64,000 nt of DNA, taken from VMCP01 sp965655465. GTDB lineage: Bacteria; Bacteroidota; Bacteroidia; NS11-12g; UBA955. The number at the start of each line of letters is the position of its first letter. Positions within the stretch are counted from its first letter, which is position 1. The translations under genes and the position numbers were made by a program. The stretch lies in the NCBI GenBank assembly GCA_965655465.1, contig CBFHGY010000002.1, positions 14,511 through 78,510 of the forward strand, read 5' to 3'. The notes under the pieces were generated by a model, which was not told where the DNA came from, did no database searches, and saw only the letters and a program-made list of their open reading frames with translations. Below are positions 43,931 to 54,244 of the stretch, in pieces.

Positions 43931-44938
43931 TTAGAACTCTGGACACTTTAAAGGTCTGAATGGTTTTGAGCCAGGAGGCACACACCAATCTATAGTAGCA
44001 CTTACTTCATGGCTAGAAGGTATCGCACTGCGACCATCACTCACTGTGAAATCGTAGCTGTATCCAAATTTGAATCGGTCCTTTCTAAATCCAACTAATA
44101 ATATCAATGCATCGGAAGTATTGTAATTTCCAAATGTTTGGCGGAACCAAATACCCGTAACCAAAGGACCTTTGTTTGCATAGAATCCTAAGTTAAGTTG
44201 GGTGAAATTTCTTTGAACCATGAATAAGGCATTCGGTGAAATATTGTCTTCTGAAAAACGATTTCCTCCATATTTGATATTACCACCCATGTGAACGGTG
44301 TAACGAATAGGAAGAATTTCATCGGGATTTTCATAGAAACTCCAGTTTGGCTGTGTGATATTGTGTGCGGCGAAACCTCCGTAAAATTTAGTGTTATAAA
44401 TTACCCAACCCGCATTGAAATTAGGATATGAAACGCTTTGCGCAGCTTGTTGTTCTCCTGTTGGGTTTACAAATCCTTGAGTGGGAAGAATTTGATCGCC
44501 GAAACGCAAACGAGACCAATCTAAGCTTTTAATAGCCAATGATCCTTGTAATCCAAAGCGCATTACTGCCGCATTTCTTCCTCTTCCTAAAGGCAACATA
44601 TAACTATATACACCGCTAATAGTAGTGGATTGTAACAAACCCGAGCCAGCGACATCATGAAACACCATCGCCCCTATTCCTCCTCCAACACTTGGGATAT
44701 GCTGGTCCCATGAAAGACCATAGGATCTAAAAGTACCAGGAAGACTTGGCCACTGGTTGCGGTAATTAAGGGATACACGGCCAGCTGCACCTGTTTGACA
44801 TACGGCAGATCCCGCTAATGCAGGATTGGTATATACAGGAGCTGCGTAGAATTGAGTAAGTTCCGGATCTTGAGCTCTCAATTCGCCGCTCACCATAGCT
44901 AACATAACGACTAAAGCAATGCGTAGTGGTTTCTTCAT
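43931..44938 (-). CDS. PorP/SprF family T9SS outer-membrane protein
   Basis: I choose the ATG at 44938 (335 aa; MKKPLRIALVVMLAMVSGEL signal). Family features: AQDPELTQFYAAPVYTNPALAG at the mature start, LNYRNQWPSLPGTFRSYGLSWD, then a beta-barrel-like run. Members (PorP, SprF) are outer-membrane proteins associated with the T9SS; SprF-type proteins support secretion of particular partners such as SprB. No SprB-like giant adhesin lies next to it here. It precedes gldJ by about 100 bp, on the strand opposite porU. Confidence 0.9.
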   Translation of the reverse strand: MKKPLRIALVVMLAMVSGELRAQDPELTQFYAAPVYTNPALAGSAVCQTGAAGRVSLNYRNQWPSLPGTFRSYGLSWDQHIPSVGGGIGAMVFHDVAGSGLLQSTTISGVYSYMLPLGRGRNAAVMRFGLQGSLAIKSLDWSRLRFGDQILPTQGFVNPTGEQQAAQSVSYPNFNAGWVIYNTKFYGGFAAHNITQPNWSFYENPDEILPIRYTVHMGGNIKYGGNRFSEDNISPNALFMVQRNFTQLNLGFYANKGPLVTGIWFRQTFGNYNTSDALILLVGFRKDRFKFGYSYDFTVSDGRSAIPSSHEVSATIDWCVPPGSKPFRPLKCPEF

Positions 44939-45173
44939 AGTGATTCTATACTTGGGTAACAAATGTAGAGATAAAACGATTCAAATAAAAAAATATTTTG
45001 AGTACAAAAGCTTTCTGCGGTTTCGAACGATGAAAAAACGACATTTCACTGATCAAAATGACTTCATGATTCTGCAAGGAGTGCGTCAATTTTAGAACCG
45101 GAATTGCCATATACAAAAGATTAAGGTCAAAAAATCGTTACCTTTACATACTCAAAGTTAATTTCGGTTAGAT

Positions 45174-48100
45174 ATGCAAACAACGCTCCATAAAACGCGT
45201 CTATTCATCTTGATTTTTCTCGGATCTTGTTTGAATGTTTTTTCTCAGTTTACAGGGGATTTCCAACCATTCAAAACGGGCAAATGGGTATCCTTGTCTG
45301 TTACAAACGGGGGGTTTTTCAAATTATCCTATGCAGATTTAGAACAATTTGGATTTAATCCGAAAGAAATCAACCCCAAAACCTTTCAGTTGTTTGCCTC
45401 GCAGGGTACGGGTTTCCCAGATATCAATAGAGAAGTTGTTGCCGCAATGCCAGAAGTTCCTATTTACGTTTCGGGGGAAGCAGATAACGTTTTTGATCCC
45501 TCTGATTACATTGTTTTTTATATAGAACCTCTTCAAACTTTTACCAAAGATAACCTCAGATTTAGACGAGAAAAGCATCAGTATGCCAGTAAAATTAGCG
45601 CCTATTTTGGAACCAATTCTAGCACATTGGGTAAAAGGGTTGCGATTACCTCTGGGTTGCCGAATTCTAATACGCCCGTTGTTAGAGAAGGTTGTGTTTT
45701 AGGACTTTTAGAGAAAGATGTACAGAATCCGCTCGGAATGGGAAGGGTTTGGTTAGGAGAGAAATTAGGTAATGAAACAACCAAGCGGAATTACGCAATC
45801 TCGATTCCCATAGGTGCAGATTCTACCTATTTGCAATTTAGAATTGGGGCTTCCATGATAGATGAAACCGGATCGCTTGATATCAATTACGGATCACAAT
45901 CCTTCAATCTGTTCCTGAGAAGAAATATTTCAAGTGATGAACCTGTCTACACCCAAGAGTTCATGCTTAAAACCCAAGAAACCGGGATTTTTCCGTTTTC
46001 GTTTAGTTTGAATCGGAACAATAGTCAATCTGCGGCGTATTTAGATTATCTTCAAACGCAATCATTTTGTCAACATCAGAAGGTAGAATCCAACCATTGG
46101 TATTATCCCCAACTACAAAATTTGAACTTATCAGAGGGTTTGATATTTGAATTCCCCGGAGAAATCGCCACACGACTAGCATGGGACGTTCACAATCCAT
46201 ACAACCCAGTAGCATTATACGCTGAAACTTCAAATGGGAATCAAAAATACTATCTTAAGGAAACAGATAGCAAATCCCGATTATGTATACAAGATATTTC
46301 CACGATGTCGACCCCCAATTTCATTGGAAATGTATCGTCTAATGAAATTAATTTACACGACGTTTCTACACTGTACATCACGGATGCCGCTTTTGCACCC
46401 ACTTTGAAGAAACTCGATTGGGGAACGATAAATCCGAATAGCCGGATAGTAACCACACAAGAAATTTATGATCAATATAGCGGGGGGCAACCTGATTTAG
46501 GGGCAATTAGAGCGTATTTGAGGTTTTTATTCACCCAGTATAAAGACGCGAATGCTAATTCCGTATTGAAATATGTAACGCTTGTAGGCTCGGCTTCGTA
46601 TGATTTTTTTGATCGACTGCCTTCAAATACCAATTATATACCCATTTACCAGTCATTTGGAGAACAAAAAACATCCAATTTTAGTTTAGATGATTATTTA
46701 GGGTACCTCACAGAAGGGGAAGGTGATCCGAGATTAGATCAAAGTAAGCTCAATGTTGTGGTGGGTAGGGTTCCTGCGAGAAGTGAAACCGAAATTGTAC
46801 AATTTTTTGAAAAGCGTAAAAACTACCTGTCTACTAAAAGTTTAGGTTCATGGAGGAGCCGGATTACTTTTGTTACCGATGATGTGGATGAGAGTTGGGA
46901 AAAAGAATTTACTTACGAATCAGAAGATTATGCCAACTTCATCGCCAAGAATCATCCCTATTTAAAGGTAAATCGAATTTACGCGGATGCTTTCGTTCAA
47001 AAAACCAATGGAAATAACGAAGCATATCCAGAAGTAAATAGTGCCATTAAAAAAAGTTTTGAAGAAGGAAGTTTGTTTATCAATTATCAAGGACATGGAG
47101 GTGAAACGGGTTGGGGACAAGAAGCTTTTTTTGATATTCCTACAATAAATTCTCTCAGCAATCCGTATAATTTACCGGTATTATTTACTGCAACTTGCGA
47201 ATTTTCACGATTCGATAATCCAGCATTACAATCTGCTGGTGAAAAAACCTTGTTTCGTAAAAACGGAGGTGCTGTGGCATTGATGACTACAACAAGAACC
47301 GTTTGGGTTTCGGGGAATTCCATTATTAACGATGCATTTTGGAAAAACTATGGATTTCCAAAACCCAATGAACCCATCCCAACATTGGGAGAACTATACA
47401 GTAGAATGAAGAACCGCCCTCGTTTGAATTCTGAGGATAATAAATTTGCATTATTGGGCGACCCATCTATGAAATTAGCCTTCCCAGAGCATGTGGTGGA
47501 TATTGATTCCGTCAATGGAATTGCTTTTGACAAATTTGCCGATACCTTAAAGGCTTTCGGAGTTATCCAATTAAAAGGTCATATTACAGAAAGACTAAAA
47601 GGTATTATGAATGATTTTAATGGAATTTTGGAAGTTGAAATTTTCGATAAGCCTATTCAACAATTCACCTTGAATAATGATAATTCTGGAATCAATATTC
47701 CATTTAAATCCGAAACAAGTATCATCTATAAAGGGAAAGTTACCGTAACAAATGGTAGGTATGAGTTTGCCTTTGCTATTCCCAAAGACATTTCCTATCA
47801 AGTAGGTGAGGGAAGGTGCATTTTTTATGCATATAATGGATCGACAGATGCTTCGGGTTTTTGGAAGTTTAATATTGGAGGATCGAGTCCAATCAATTTT
47901 GTAGATACTATTGGGCCTTTGGTGAAGGCTTACATGGGAGATACTTTATTTGTCAATGGAGGAAATGTGCAATCTGAAACTCAATTTGTAGGTCGCGTTT
48001 ACGATCCAAATGGGTTGAATGCTACGGGTTCGGGTATCGGCCGAGATATGGTGTTGACATTAGATCCCGGAACGGATTTTGAAAAGAATTACATTGTGAA

Positions 48101-48575
48101 TGAATTTTTCAGTTACGATGCGAATTCGTACCAAAAGGGCACGATTACTTTTCCTTTAGCAAATCTTAAACCAGGCAAACATAAGGCACACATCAAGGTT
48201 TGGGATATTTTCAATAATTCAGGAATTTCTGAAGTTGATTTTTACGTTGGACCTGCTCGTGAATTGCAGATTTCAGATTCAAAAGTGATTCCTAATCCCA
48301 TAAATTCCATGGAAAATTTGCGATTTTCGCTAAATCACAACATGGCAAATGAAGATCTAAATGTCAATGTTTCAATCTTTACTATAAGTGGGTCAAAGGT
48401 TTACGAGAATGAAACCTTAGTTTGGTCGGCTCCTAGTAAAATAACATTACCTGAAAACCAAGAAGATTGGTTTGGGGGATTTGATTTGCCTCCGGGTCTT
48501 TATGTGTATCATATCCAGTTAAGCACCCAAGATGGACTCTTGGATCGCGTTTCTGGAAAAATTGTAAAAAATTAA
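45174..48575 (+). CDS. porU: T9SS C-terminal signal peptidase PorU
   Basis: A 1133-aa gingipain-like (C25) protein, the usual PorU size. The catalytic pair is His641 (in NYQGHGGETGWG) and Cys675 (in LFTATCEFSRFDNP). A signal peptide covers ~1-24. The C-terminus (VIPNPINSMENLRFSL ... LPPGLYVYHIQL) is itself sorting-domain-like; in PorU this domain is retained. PorU sits on the cell surface with PorV, cleaves sorting domains of T9SS cargo and links cargo to A-LPS. porV follows. Confidence 0.93.
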   Translation: MQTTLHKTRLFILIFLGSCLNVFSQFTGDFQPFKTGKWVSLSVTNGGFFKLSYADLEQFGFNPKEINPKTFQLFASQGTGFPDINREVVAAMPEVPIYVSGEADNVFDPSDYIVFYIEPLQTFTKDNLRFRREKHQYASKISAYFGTNSSTLGKRVAITSGLPNSNTPVVREGCVLGLLEKDVQNPLGMGRVWLGEKLGNETTKRNYAISIPIGADSTYLQFRIGASMIDETGSLDINYGSQSFNLFLRRNISSDEPVYTQEFMLKTQETGIFPFSFSLNRNNSQSAAYLDYLQTQSFCQHQKVESNHWYYPQLQNLNLSEGLIFEFPGEIATRLAWDVHNPYNPVALYAETSNGNQKYYLKETDSKSRLCIQDISTMSTPNFIGNVSSNEINLHDVSTLYITDAAFAPTLKKLDWGTINPNSRIVTTQEIYDQYSGGQPDLGAIRAYLRFLFTQYKDANANSVLKYVTLVGSASYDFFDRLPSNTNYIPIYQSFGEQKTSNFSLDDYLGYLTEGEGDPRLDQSKLNVVVGRVPARSETEIVQFFEKRKNYLSTKSLGSWRSRITFVTDDVDESWEKEFTYESEDYANFIAKNHPYLKVNRIYADAFVQKTNGNNEAYPEVNSAIKKSFEEGSLFINYQGHGGETGWGQEAFFDIPTINSLSNPYNLPVLFTATCEFSRFDNPALQSAGEKTLFRKNGGAVALMTTTRTVWVSGNSIINDAFWKNYGFPKPNEPIPTLGELYSRMKNRPRLNSEDNKFALLGDPSMKLAFPEHVVDIDSVNGIAFDKFADTLKAFGVIQLKGHITERLKGIMNDFNGILEVEIFDKPIQQFTLNNDNSGINIPFKSETSIIYKGKVTVTNGRYEFAFAIPKDISYQVGEGRCIFYAYNGSTDASGFWKFNIGGSSPINFVDTIGPLVKAYMGDTLFVNGGNVQSETQFVGRVYDPNGLNATGSGIGRDMVLTLDPGTDFEKNYIVNEFFSYDANSYQKGTITFPLANLKPGKHKAHIKVWDIFNNSGISEVDFYVGPARELQISDSKVIPNPINSMENLRFSLNHNMANEDLNVNVSIFTISGSKVYENETLVWSAPSKITLPENQEDWFGGFDLPPGLYVYHIQLSTQDGLLDRVSGKIVKN

Positions 48576-48663
48576 ACACATGAAGCAAAAAACCAAAAAA
48601 ATGAATCAACGTAAAAAAAATTACCATTCTCAAAAACGAAACCTTATTTTTGTCGAGTTACCT

Positions 48664-49887
48664 ATGTCGAGGAAATTAATAGCAGCAGCGATTAGCTGTT
48701 TTGCATTCACTAGCACAAACATTCAAGCCCAAATTGGAACGGGTCAAATAACGGGTGCCGATTTATCCGGTGAGCTTAATGCAGTAAGCACGATGGTGCC
48801 CTTTTTAACAATTTCTCCAGATAGCCGTTCGGCATCTATGGGTGATGTTGGAGTGGCCCTTTTTAATCCAGATGCTAACAGCGTTGCTTGGAATAATGCC
48901 AATTTGACCTTTGCAGAAAACAAAACAGGTTTTTCATTGTCGTATGCTCCTTGGCTGCGCCAACTCGTTAATGATGTAGGCTTTTCTTACCTTTCAGGTT
49001 ACTCTAAAATTGGAAAGAATTCTGCCGTTTCTGGATCTTTCAGATATTTTTCCTTAGGAAACATCAACTTTACAGATTTCGATGGCAATCCTACCGGTAA
49101 TTTTAATCCAAATGAATTTGCATTGGATATTGGTTATGCTACGAAATTCTCTGAAAAGTTTGCTATGGGAGTAAACTTAAGATACATTTATTCCAACTTA
49201 GTAGGGTCAGGTATTCGAAATGGAATTGATTACACGGCAGGTACTTCCGTTGCAGGAGATATCAGTTTGATTTATCGGGATGAAATTCGTGCAGCAGGAA
49301 AAAGACACCGCTTCAATGTGGGATTAAATTTACAAAATATAGGTGCCAAGATGACTTATTCTTCTGAGGAGAAAAGAGATTTTATTCCAACGAATTTGAA
49401 GTTTGGACTTGGGTATAAATACGAAATTGACGACCATAATGAATTGTTTATTTATGCTGATGTAAACAAATTATTGGTGCCAACTCCTCCATTTATCTTA
49501 CGTAATTACAACAATACCGCGGATTCTATTGACCCTAATACCAATCAAGTCGCAATCATCGGTATGAACAAAAATGTGAGTCCCGTTCAAGGAATTTTTC
49601 AATCATTTTACGATGCCCCAGGTGGTTTTTCTGAGGAAATTAAAGAATGGACGCCTTCAGCTGGATTTGAATATTTGTACGAAAAAATGTTTGCCCTAAG
49701 AGGCGGTGTTTTTTATGAAGCTGCGACTAAAGGTGGTCGTCAATACATGACCTTAGGAATGGGTTTGAAATTCGAGTCATTAACGCTGGACGCTGCATAT
49801 TTAATCCCTTTTGCAAACAGACACCCGCTTCAAAATCAAATGAGATTCTCTTTGTTATTTGATATGTCTTCCTTAACAGATAAATAG
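48664..49887 (+). CDS. porV: T9SS outer-membrane shuttle protein PorV (LptO)
   Basis: I choose the ATG at 48664 (407 aa; MSRKLIAAAISCFAFTSTNIQAQ signal). The longer frame from 48580 has a highly basic leader. The family signature VPFLTISPDSRSASMGDVGVAL and NSVAWNNANLTF identifies PorV of the FadL-like barrel superfamily, which binds cargo sorting domains and delivers them to PorU. It follows porU by 88 bp and is closed by a terminator at 49916. Confidence 0.94.
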   Translation: MSRKLIAAAISCFAFTSTNIQAQIGTGQITGADLSGELNAVSTMVPFLTISPDSRSASMGDVGVALFNPDANSVAWNNANLTFAENKTGFSLSYAPWLRQLVNDVGFSYLSGYSKIGKNSAVSGSFRYFSLGNINFTDFDGNPTGNFNPNEFALDIGYATKFSEKFAMGVNLRYIYSNLVGSGIRNGIDYTAGTSVAGDISLIYRDEIRAAGKRHRFNVGLNLQNIGAKMTYSSEEKRDFIPTNLKFGLGYKYEIDDHNELFIYADVNKLLVPTPPFILRNYNNTADSIDPNTNQVAIIGMNKNVSPVQGIFQSFYDAPGGFSEEIKEWTPSAGFEYLYEKMFALRGGVFYEAATKGGRQYMTLGMGLKFESLTLDAAYLIPFANRHPLQNQMRFSLLFDMSSLTDK

Positions 49888-49915
49888 AGTAAAACACATT
49901 TGTTGTGACATATTT

Positions 49916-49946
49916 AAAAGCCGATTTCCAACGAAATCGGCTTTTT
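49916..49946. terminator. Terminator after porU-porV
   Basis: The 12-bp hairpin AAAAGCCGATTT/AAATCGGCTTTT is followed by a T-run, 29 bp after porV. Confidence 0.88.
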
Positions 49947-50310
49947 CATTAGAATACGATTTACAAATAATTGAGCAGAAGATTTAAAAAGGGTTACTAA
50001 AATTTCTCATTAAAAAATAGGACCCCTTAATTAAGTAAGTTTCTCAAAGCGGGTAGAAGTTTATTAATGACTTCAAAGTAAAATTGATTCGTAGATTATC
50101 ATTAAGACAATTTCTCAGGAGTAATTTGGCTTAAGTCGATTCTTTCGAAAATTTCAGTTTTAATTGGTTAAAACTCAGATTATTAAATTAAATTCAAATT
50201 TAATACATTGATAAGCAGTTGTTTATATGGATCCCTCGTATACATTTATCTGTTATCGCTTAGCGGTTCTTTTTTGGGTATTATTGGATATACTTACTTA
50301 ACTTTGCAGC
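49947..50310. promoter_or_regulatory. 364-bp AT-rich spacer with promoter of the carboxylase operon
   Basis: No gene seen. A TTTG (50273-50276) and TAACTTTG (50299-50306), 22 bp apart, form a near-consensus Bacteroidota promoter. The ATG is 5 bp after the -7 element, which implies an almost leaderless transcript. Confidence 0.45.
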
Positions 50311-51852
50311 ATGTCTGATCCGAGAGTAAAACTAGCTCAGAAAAGGGAAGAAGCCCAAATAGGGGGAGGAGCCAAGAGAATCGAAGCGCAACATGCAAAA
50401 GGCAAATTAACTGCCCGTGAGCGAATAGATTTACTCCTTGATGAACATAGTTTTCAAGAAATAGGTGCCATGGTAACCCATCGCAGTTATGATTTCGGAA
50501 TGGATAAACAACGTTTTCTTGGTGATGGAGTGATTACCGGATATGGTAAAATACACGGTCGTTTGGTTTACGTTTTTTCTCAGGACTTTACAGTTTTTGG
50601 GGGGAGCTTATCCGAAACACATGCCGAGAAAATATGTAAAATAATGGATTTGGCCTTGGAAAATGGGGCACCTGTAATTGGCATCAATGATTCTGGAGGG
50701 GCACGTATTCAAGAAGGTGTGGTTTCTTTAGGGGGCTATGCAGATATTTTTTATCGGAATACCCGTAGTAGCGGCGTAATACCCCAAATTTCAGCAATCA
50801 TGGGGCCTTGTGCGGGAGGTGCAGTTTATTCACCCGCACTAACTGATTTTATCTTTATGGTAGAAAAAACCAGTTACATGTTTGTTACAGGTCCAAATGT
50901 TGTAAAAACTGTTACCAATGAAGAGGTTAGTGCTGAAGATTTGGGAGGCGCATCGGTACATGGATCTAAAAGTGGTGTTGCTCATTTTACGGTTGCCAAC
51001 GAAGTGTTGTGTCTTACTCAAATTCGTAATTTACTGCAATACTTGCCTCAGAATTGTGAAGAAAAGGCACCCAAGTTGCATGCAGAAATTCAAAATGAAA
51101 CTCGAGAAAAGTTAAAAGATATCATTCCCAATAACCCAAACCAACCTTACGATATGAAGGAGGTAATTGAGGAAATTGTGGATGCAAATTCTTTTATGGA
51201 AGTTCATAAAGATTTTGCTGAGAATATCGTGGTGGGCTTTGGTAGATTAGCCGGACGAAGTATAGGCATTATTGCAAATCAACCAAGTCATTTGGCTGGG
51301 GTTTTAGATGTTCAAAGTAGCCAAAAAGGTGCGCGATTTGTGCGTTTTTGTGACGCTTTTAATATTCCTTTGTTGGTTTTAGAGGATGTTCCGGGATTTT
51401 TACCGGGTACCGACCAAGAATGGAATGCAATTATTACCAATGGAGCGAAATTGCTCTATGCCTTTAGTGAGGCAACTGTACCTAGAATAACTGTAATTAC
51501 ACGTAAAGCCTATGGAGGAGCGTATGATGTGATGAATTCAAAGCACATAGGCGCGGATATGAATTATGCTTGGCCCTCAGCAGAAATCGCCGTAATGGGA
51601 GCAAAAGGTGCTGCCGAAATCATTTTCAAAAAAGAAATTGATGCAGCAGAGGACCGTCAAGCTGCTTGGAAAGAAAAAGAACAAGAATACTCGGATATAT
51701 TTGCAAATCCGTATCGTGCCGCAGAGCGCGGCTTTATTGATGAAGTAATTTATCCCGAAGAAACACGTGAAAAATTAATTCGTGCTTTTGAAATGTTGCA
51801 AAACAAAGTGGCCAATAATCCACGTAAAAAGCACGGAAATATGCCCCTTTAA
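50311..51852 (+). CDS. Acyl-CoA carboxylase carboxyltransferase subunit (PccB-like)
   Basis: A 513-aa carboxyltransferase: QHAKGKLTARERIDLLLDE, VFSQDFTVFGGSLSETHA, GINDSGGARIQEGV, MGPCAGGAVYSPAL, VLDVQSSQKGARFVRFCDAF, VPGFLPGT and AYGGAYDVM. It moves a carboxyl group from biotin to acyl-CoA, most likely propionyl-CoA given the PccB-type fused subunit. The biotin carrier and biotin carboxylase genes follow in the same operon. In Bacteroidota such enzymes interconvert propionyl- and methylmalonyl-CoA or supply malonyl-CoA; the substrate is inferred. Confidence 0.9.
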   Translation: MSDPRVKLAQKREEAQIGGGAKRIEAQHAKGKLTARERIDLLLDEHSFQEIGAMVTHRSYDFGMDKQRFLGDGVITGYGKIHGRLVYVFSQDFTVFGGSLSETHAEKICKIMDLALENGAPVIGINDSGGARIQEGVVSLGGYADIFYRNTRSSGVIPQISAIMGPCAGGAVYSPALTDFIFMVEKTSYMFVTGPNVVKTVTNEEVSAEDLGGASVHGSKSGVAHFTVANEVLCLTQIRNLLQYLPQNCEEKAPKLHAEIQNETREKLKDIIPNNPNQPYDMKEVIEEIVDANSFMEVHKDFAENIVVGFGRLAGRSIGIIANQPSHLAGVLDVQSSQKGARFVRFCDAFNIPLLVLEDVPGFLPGTDQEWNAIITNGAKLLYAFSEATVPRITVITRKAYGGAYDVMNSKHIGADMNYAWPSAEIAVMGAKGAAEIIFKKEIDAAEDRQAAWKEKEQEYSDIFANPYRAAERGFIDEVIYPEETREKLIRAFEMLQNKVANNPRKKHGNMPL

Positions 51853-51895
51853 GAAATTTTTACTTTATTTGCCAACCAAACTAAGCCATTCAAAT

Positions 51896-52366
51896 ATGGA
51901 ACTAAAAGACATCCAAACACTTATCAAGTTTGTATCACAGAACGCAATTGACGAAGTTGAGATCAATCGCAAAGATTTTAAACTTTTAATTAAGAAAAAT
52001 CCACAACAATTTGTTACCACTCAGGTGCAAACAGCTCCTGCTCCAGCACCTATAACTGCCGCCGCACCTCAAGCTGCGCCTGCACCTGTAACAAATGCTG
52101 CAAGTGAATCTAAACCTGCAAGTAACTTGATTGAGATTAAATCTCCAATGGTGGGAACCTTTTATCGTGCCGCTAATCCAGAATCTCCAACTTTCGCAAA
52201 TGTTGGCGATGAAATATCGGTGGGTAAAGTAGTATGTATCATCGAGGCAATGAAATTATTTAATGAGATTGAAAGCGAAGTAAAAGGTAAAATCGTTAAG
52301 GTATTGGTTGATAATGCAACCCCTGTCGAATACGACCAACCTTTATTCCTCGTTGAACCCTCCTAA
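51896..52366 (+). CDS. accB: Biotin carboxyl carrier protein AccB
   Basis: I choose the ATG at 51896 (156 aa; MELKDIQTLIKFVSQ). The longer frame from 51782 overlaps the previous gene. A DNA/N-terminal part (1-43) is followed by an Ala/Pro-rich linker (about 44-80) and a biotinyl domain with EAMKLFNEIE, biotin Lys120. It shuttles CO2 between the carboxylase and transferase subunits. The gene lies 11 bp upstream of accC. Confidence 0.94.
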   Translation: MELKDIQTLIKFVSQNAIDEVEINRKDFKLLIKKNPQQFVTTQVQTAPAPAPITAAAPQAAPAPVTNAASESKPASNLIEIKSPMVGTFYRAANPESPTFANVGDEISVGKVVCIIEAMKLFNEIESEVKGKIVKVLVDNATPVEYDQPLFLVEPS

Positions 52367-52377
52367 TTATTCGCCAT

Positions 52378-53715
52378 ATGTTTAAGAAAATACTCATCGC
52401 CAACCGCGGTGAAATTGCCTTGCGTATCATCCGTACTTGCAAAGAGATGGGAATTGGTACCGTGGCTGTATACTCGACAGCTGATAAAGACAGTTTACAT
52501 GTCCGATTTGCAGATGAAGCCGTATGTATTGGTCCTCCGCAAAGCCGAGATAGCTATTTAAATATTCCTAGAATTTTAGCAGCGGCTGAAGTTACCAATG
52601 CAGATGCGATTCATCCGGGGTATGGATTTTTATCCGAAAATAGCAAATTTAGTGCATTGTGTCGCGATCATGGTATTAAGTTTATCGGAGCCACGCCAGA
52701 GCAAATTGATGGTATGGGCGATAAAAGCAATGCCAAAGAAACCATGAAAAAAGCAGGGGTACCTACGATTCCCGGATCTGAAGGACTTCTTGAAAGCGTT
52801 GAACACGCGAAGCAAATTGCCAATGAAATTGGTTACCCTGCTATTATGAAAGCTACTGCCGGTGGCGGTGGTAGAGGAATGCGGATTGTTTGGAACGACG
52901 ATGAAATTGAAAATGCATGGAATAGTGCCAAACAAGAATCGGGTGCTGCTTTCGGTAACGATGGCTTGTATATGGAAAAATATATCGAAGATCCTCGACA
53001 TATTGAAATTCAAATTGCAGGCGATCAATACGGCAAAGTATGTCATTTAAGTGAACGCGATTGTTCGATACAACGCAGACACCAAAAATTAATTGAAGAA
53101 ACTCCTTCACCATTTATGACCGATGAACTTCGTTTGAAAATGGGTGAGGCTGCCAAAGCAGCTGCACAAATCATTAATTATGAAGGGGTAGGTACTGTTG
53201 AATTTTTGGTTGATAAACACCGTAACTTCTATTTTATGGAAATGAATACGCGTATCCAAGTAGAACATCCCGTTACAGAAGAGGTTATTAACTACGACCT
53301 TGTAAAGGAACAGATACTTATTGCTGCGGGTGTTCCTATCTCCGGTAAGGATTATTTCCCCACAAAAGCCGCAATTGAAGTGCGTATTAATGCCGAAGAT
53401 GTATACAAGGATTTCCGTCCGAGTCCTGGAAAAATTAAAGTATTGCATAAGCCAGGTGGACATGGGGTTCGGGTAGATTCACATATCTATGCGGGTTATA
53501 CCATTCCTCCATATTATGATTCCATGATTGCGAAATTGATTGTTTCGGCTCAAACCAGAGAAGAAGCCATTGTTAAAATGGAACGGGCTTTAAGCGAATT
53601 TGTAATCGAAGGTATCGAAACTACCATTCCTTTGCATCAACAATTGATGAAAAACGAGGATTTTAGAAACGGAAACTTCACCACTGCATTTATGAATACG
53701 TTTAAAATCAAATAA
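52378..53715 (+). CDS. accC: Biotin carboxylase AccC
   Basis: A 445-aa biotin carboxylase: FKKILIANRGEIALRIIRTC, HPGYGFLSENSKF, ATGP-type loop KATAGGGGRGMR, MEKYIEDPRHIEIQI, LSERDCSIQRRHQK, MEMNTRIQVEHPVTE. It carboxylates biotin on AccB with ATP and bicarbonate. The length matches E. coli AccC (449). Third gene of the operon, ending 70 bp before a secreted-protein gene. Confidence 0.97.
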   Translation: MFKKILIANRGEIALRIIRTCKEMGIGTVAVYSTADKDSLHVRFADEAVCIGPPQSRDSYLNIPRILAAAEVTNADAIHPGYGFLSENSKFSALCRDHGIKFIGATPEQIDGMGDKSNAKETMKKAGVPTIPGSEGLLESVEHAKQIANEIGYPAIMKATAGGGGRGMRIVWNDDEIENAWNSAKQESGAAFGNDGLYMEKYIEDPRHIEIQIAGDQYGKVCHLSERDCSIQRRHQKLIEETPSPFMTDELRLKMGEAAKAAAQIINYEGVGTVEFLVDKHRNFYFMEMNTRIQVEHPVTEEVINYDLVKEQILIAAGVPISGKDYFPTKAAIEVRINAEDVYKDFRPSPGKIKVLHKPGGHGVRVDSHIYAGYTIPPYYDSMIAKLIVSAQTREEAIVKMERALSEFVIEGIETTIPLHQQLMKNEDFRNGNFTTAFMNTFKIK

Positions 53716-53785
53716 ATATCATACAAAACATTTTTTGGCACGGTATTTGAAGTAGTAAAATCAAAACAAACTAATAATAAACATT

Positions 53786-54235
53786 ATGAAAAAATTAACC
53801 TTACTTTTCGCAGTAGCTTTCGCAGTAGTTGGATCTGCAATGGCACAAATGGCAATCCCTGGTGAAGTTTTTGCTCAAAATCCTTCACGTTTTAATGGTC
53901 GTAAAGTGACTATCAAAAACATCGAAATCGTTAAAACAAGTGCAACAGGTGGTCCTGCAATTGGTGGCCCTGCTGGTTCTTTAAATCAAGGCGCTCCAGG
54001 TCCTGCTGGTTCTCCTTCAGCCCCTGCTGCTCCTTGCCGTCCTCCTCGTGGTTTCTCTGAAATCGGTTTGAACTTCATTGGAGCTCCTGAATACAAAGGA
54101 TGTTTCTTCATGGCCGATAACATGAAAACTCAGTTAGATCGCGAATGTGGACACGATAAAACCCCAGCGCAAATCACTTTCCGTGGTGACAGTCGTACAG
54201 GTTACAACGTAAGCTTCTACCGCTTAGGTATGTAA
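53786..54235 (+). CDS. Small secreted protein with a Gly/Pro/Ala-rich linker
   Basis: A 149-aa protein with a clear signal peptide (MKKLTLLFAVAFAVVGSAMAQ). The mature part has an OB-like start (EVFAQNPSRFNGRKVTIKNI) and a collagen-like low-complexity linker of about 35 residues (GGPAIGGPAGSLNQGAPGPA). The C-terminal half has Cys residues (APCRPP, YKGCFFM, DRECGH) that could form disulphides. No family was recognised. The large stem-loop at 54245 terminates it. Confidence 0.75.
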   Translation: MKKLTLLFAVAFAVVGSAMAQMAIPGEVFAQNPSRFNGRKVTIKNIEIVKTSATGGPAIGGPAGSLNQGAPGPAGSPSAPAAPCRPPRGFSEIGLNFIGAPEYKGCFFMADNMKTQLDRECGHDKTPAQITFRGDSRTGYNVSFYRLGM

Positions 54236-54244
54236 TTCTTACCA

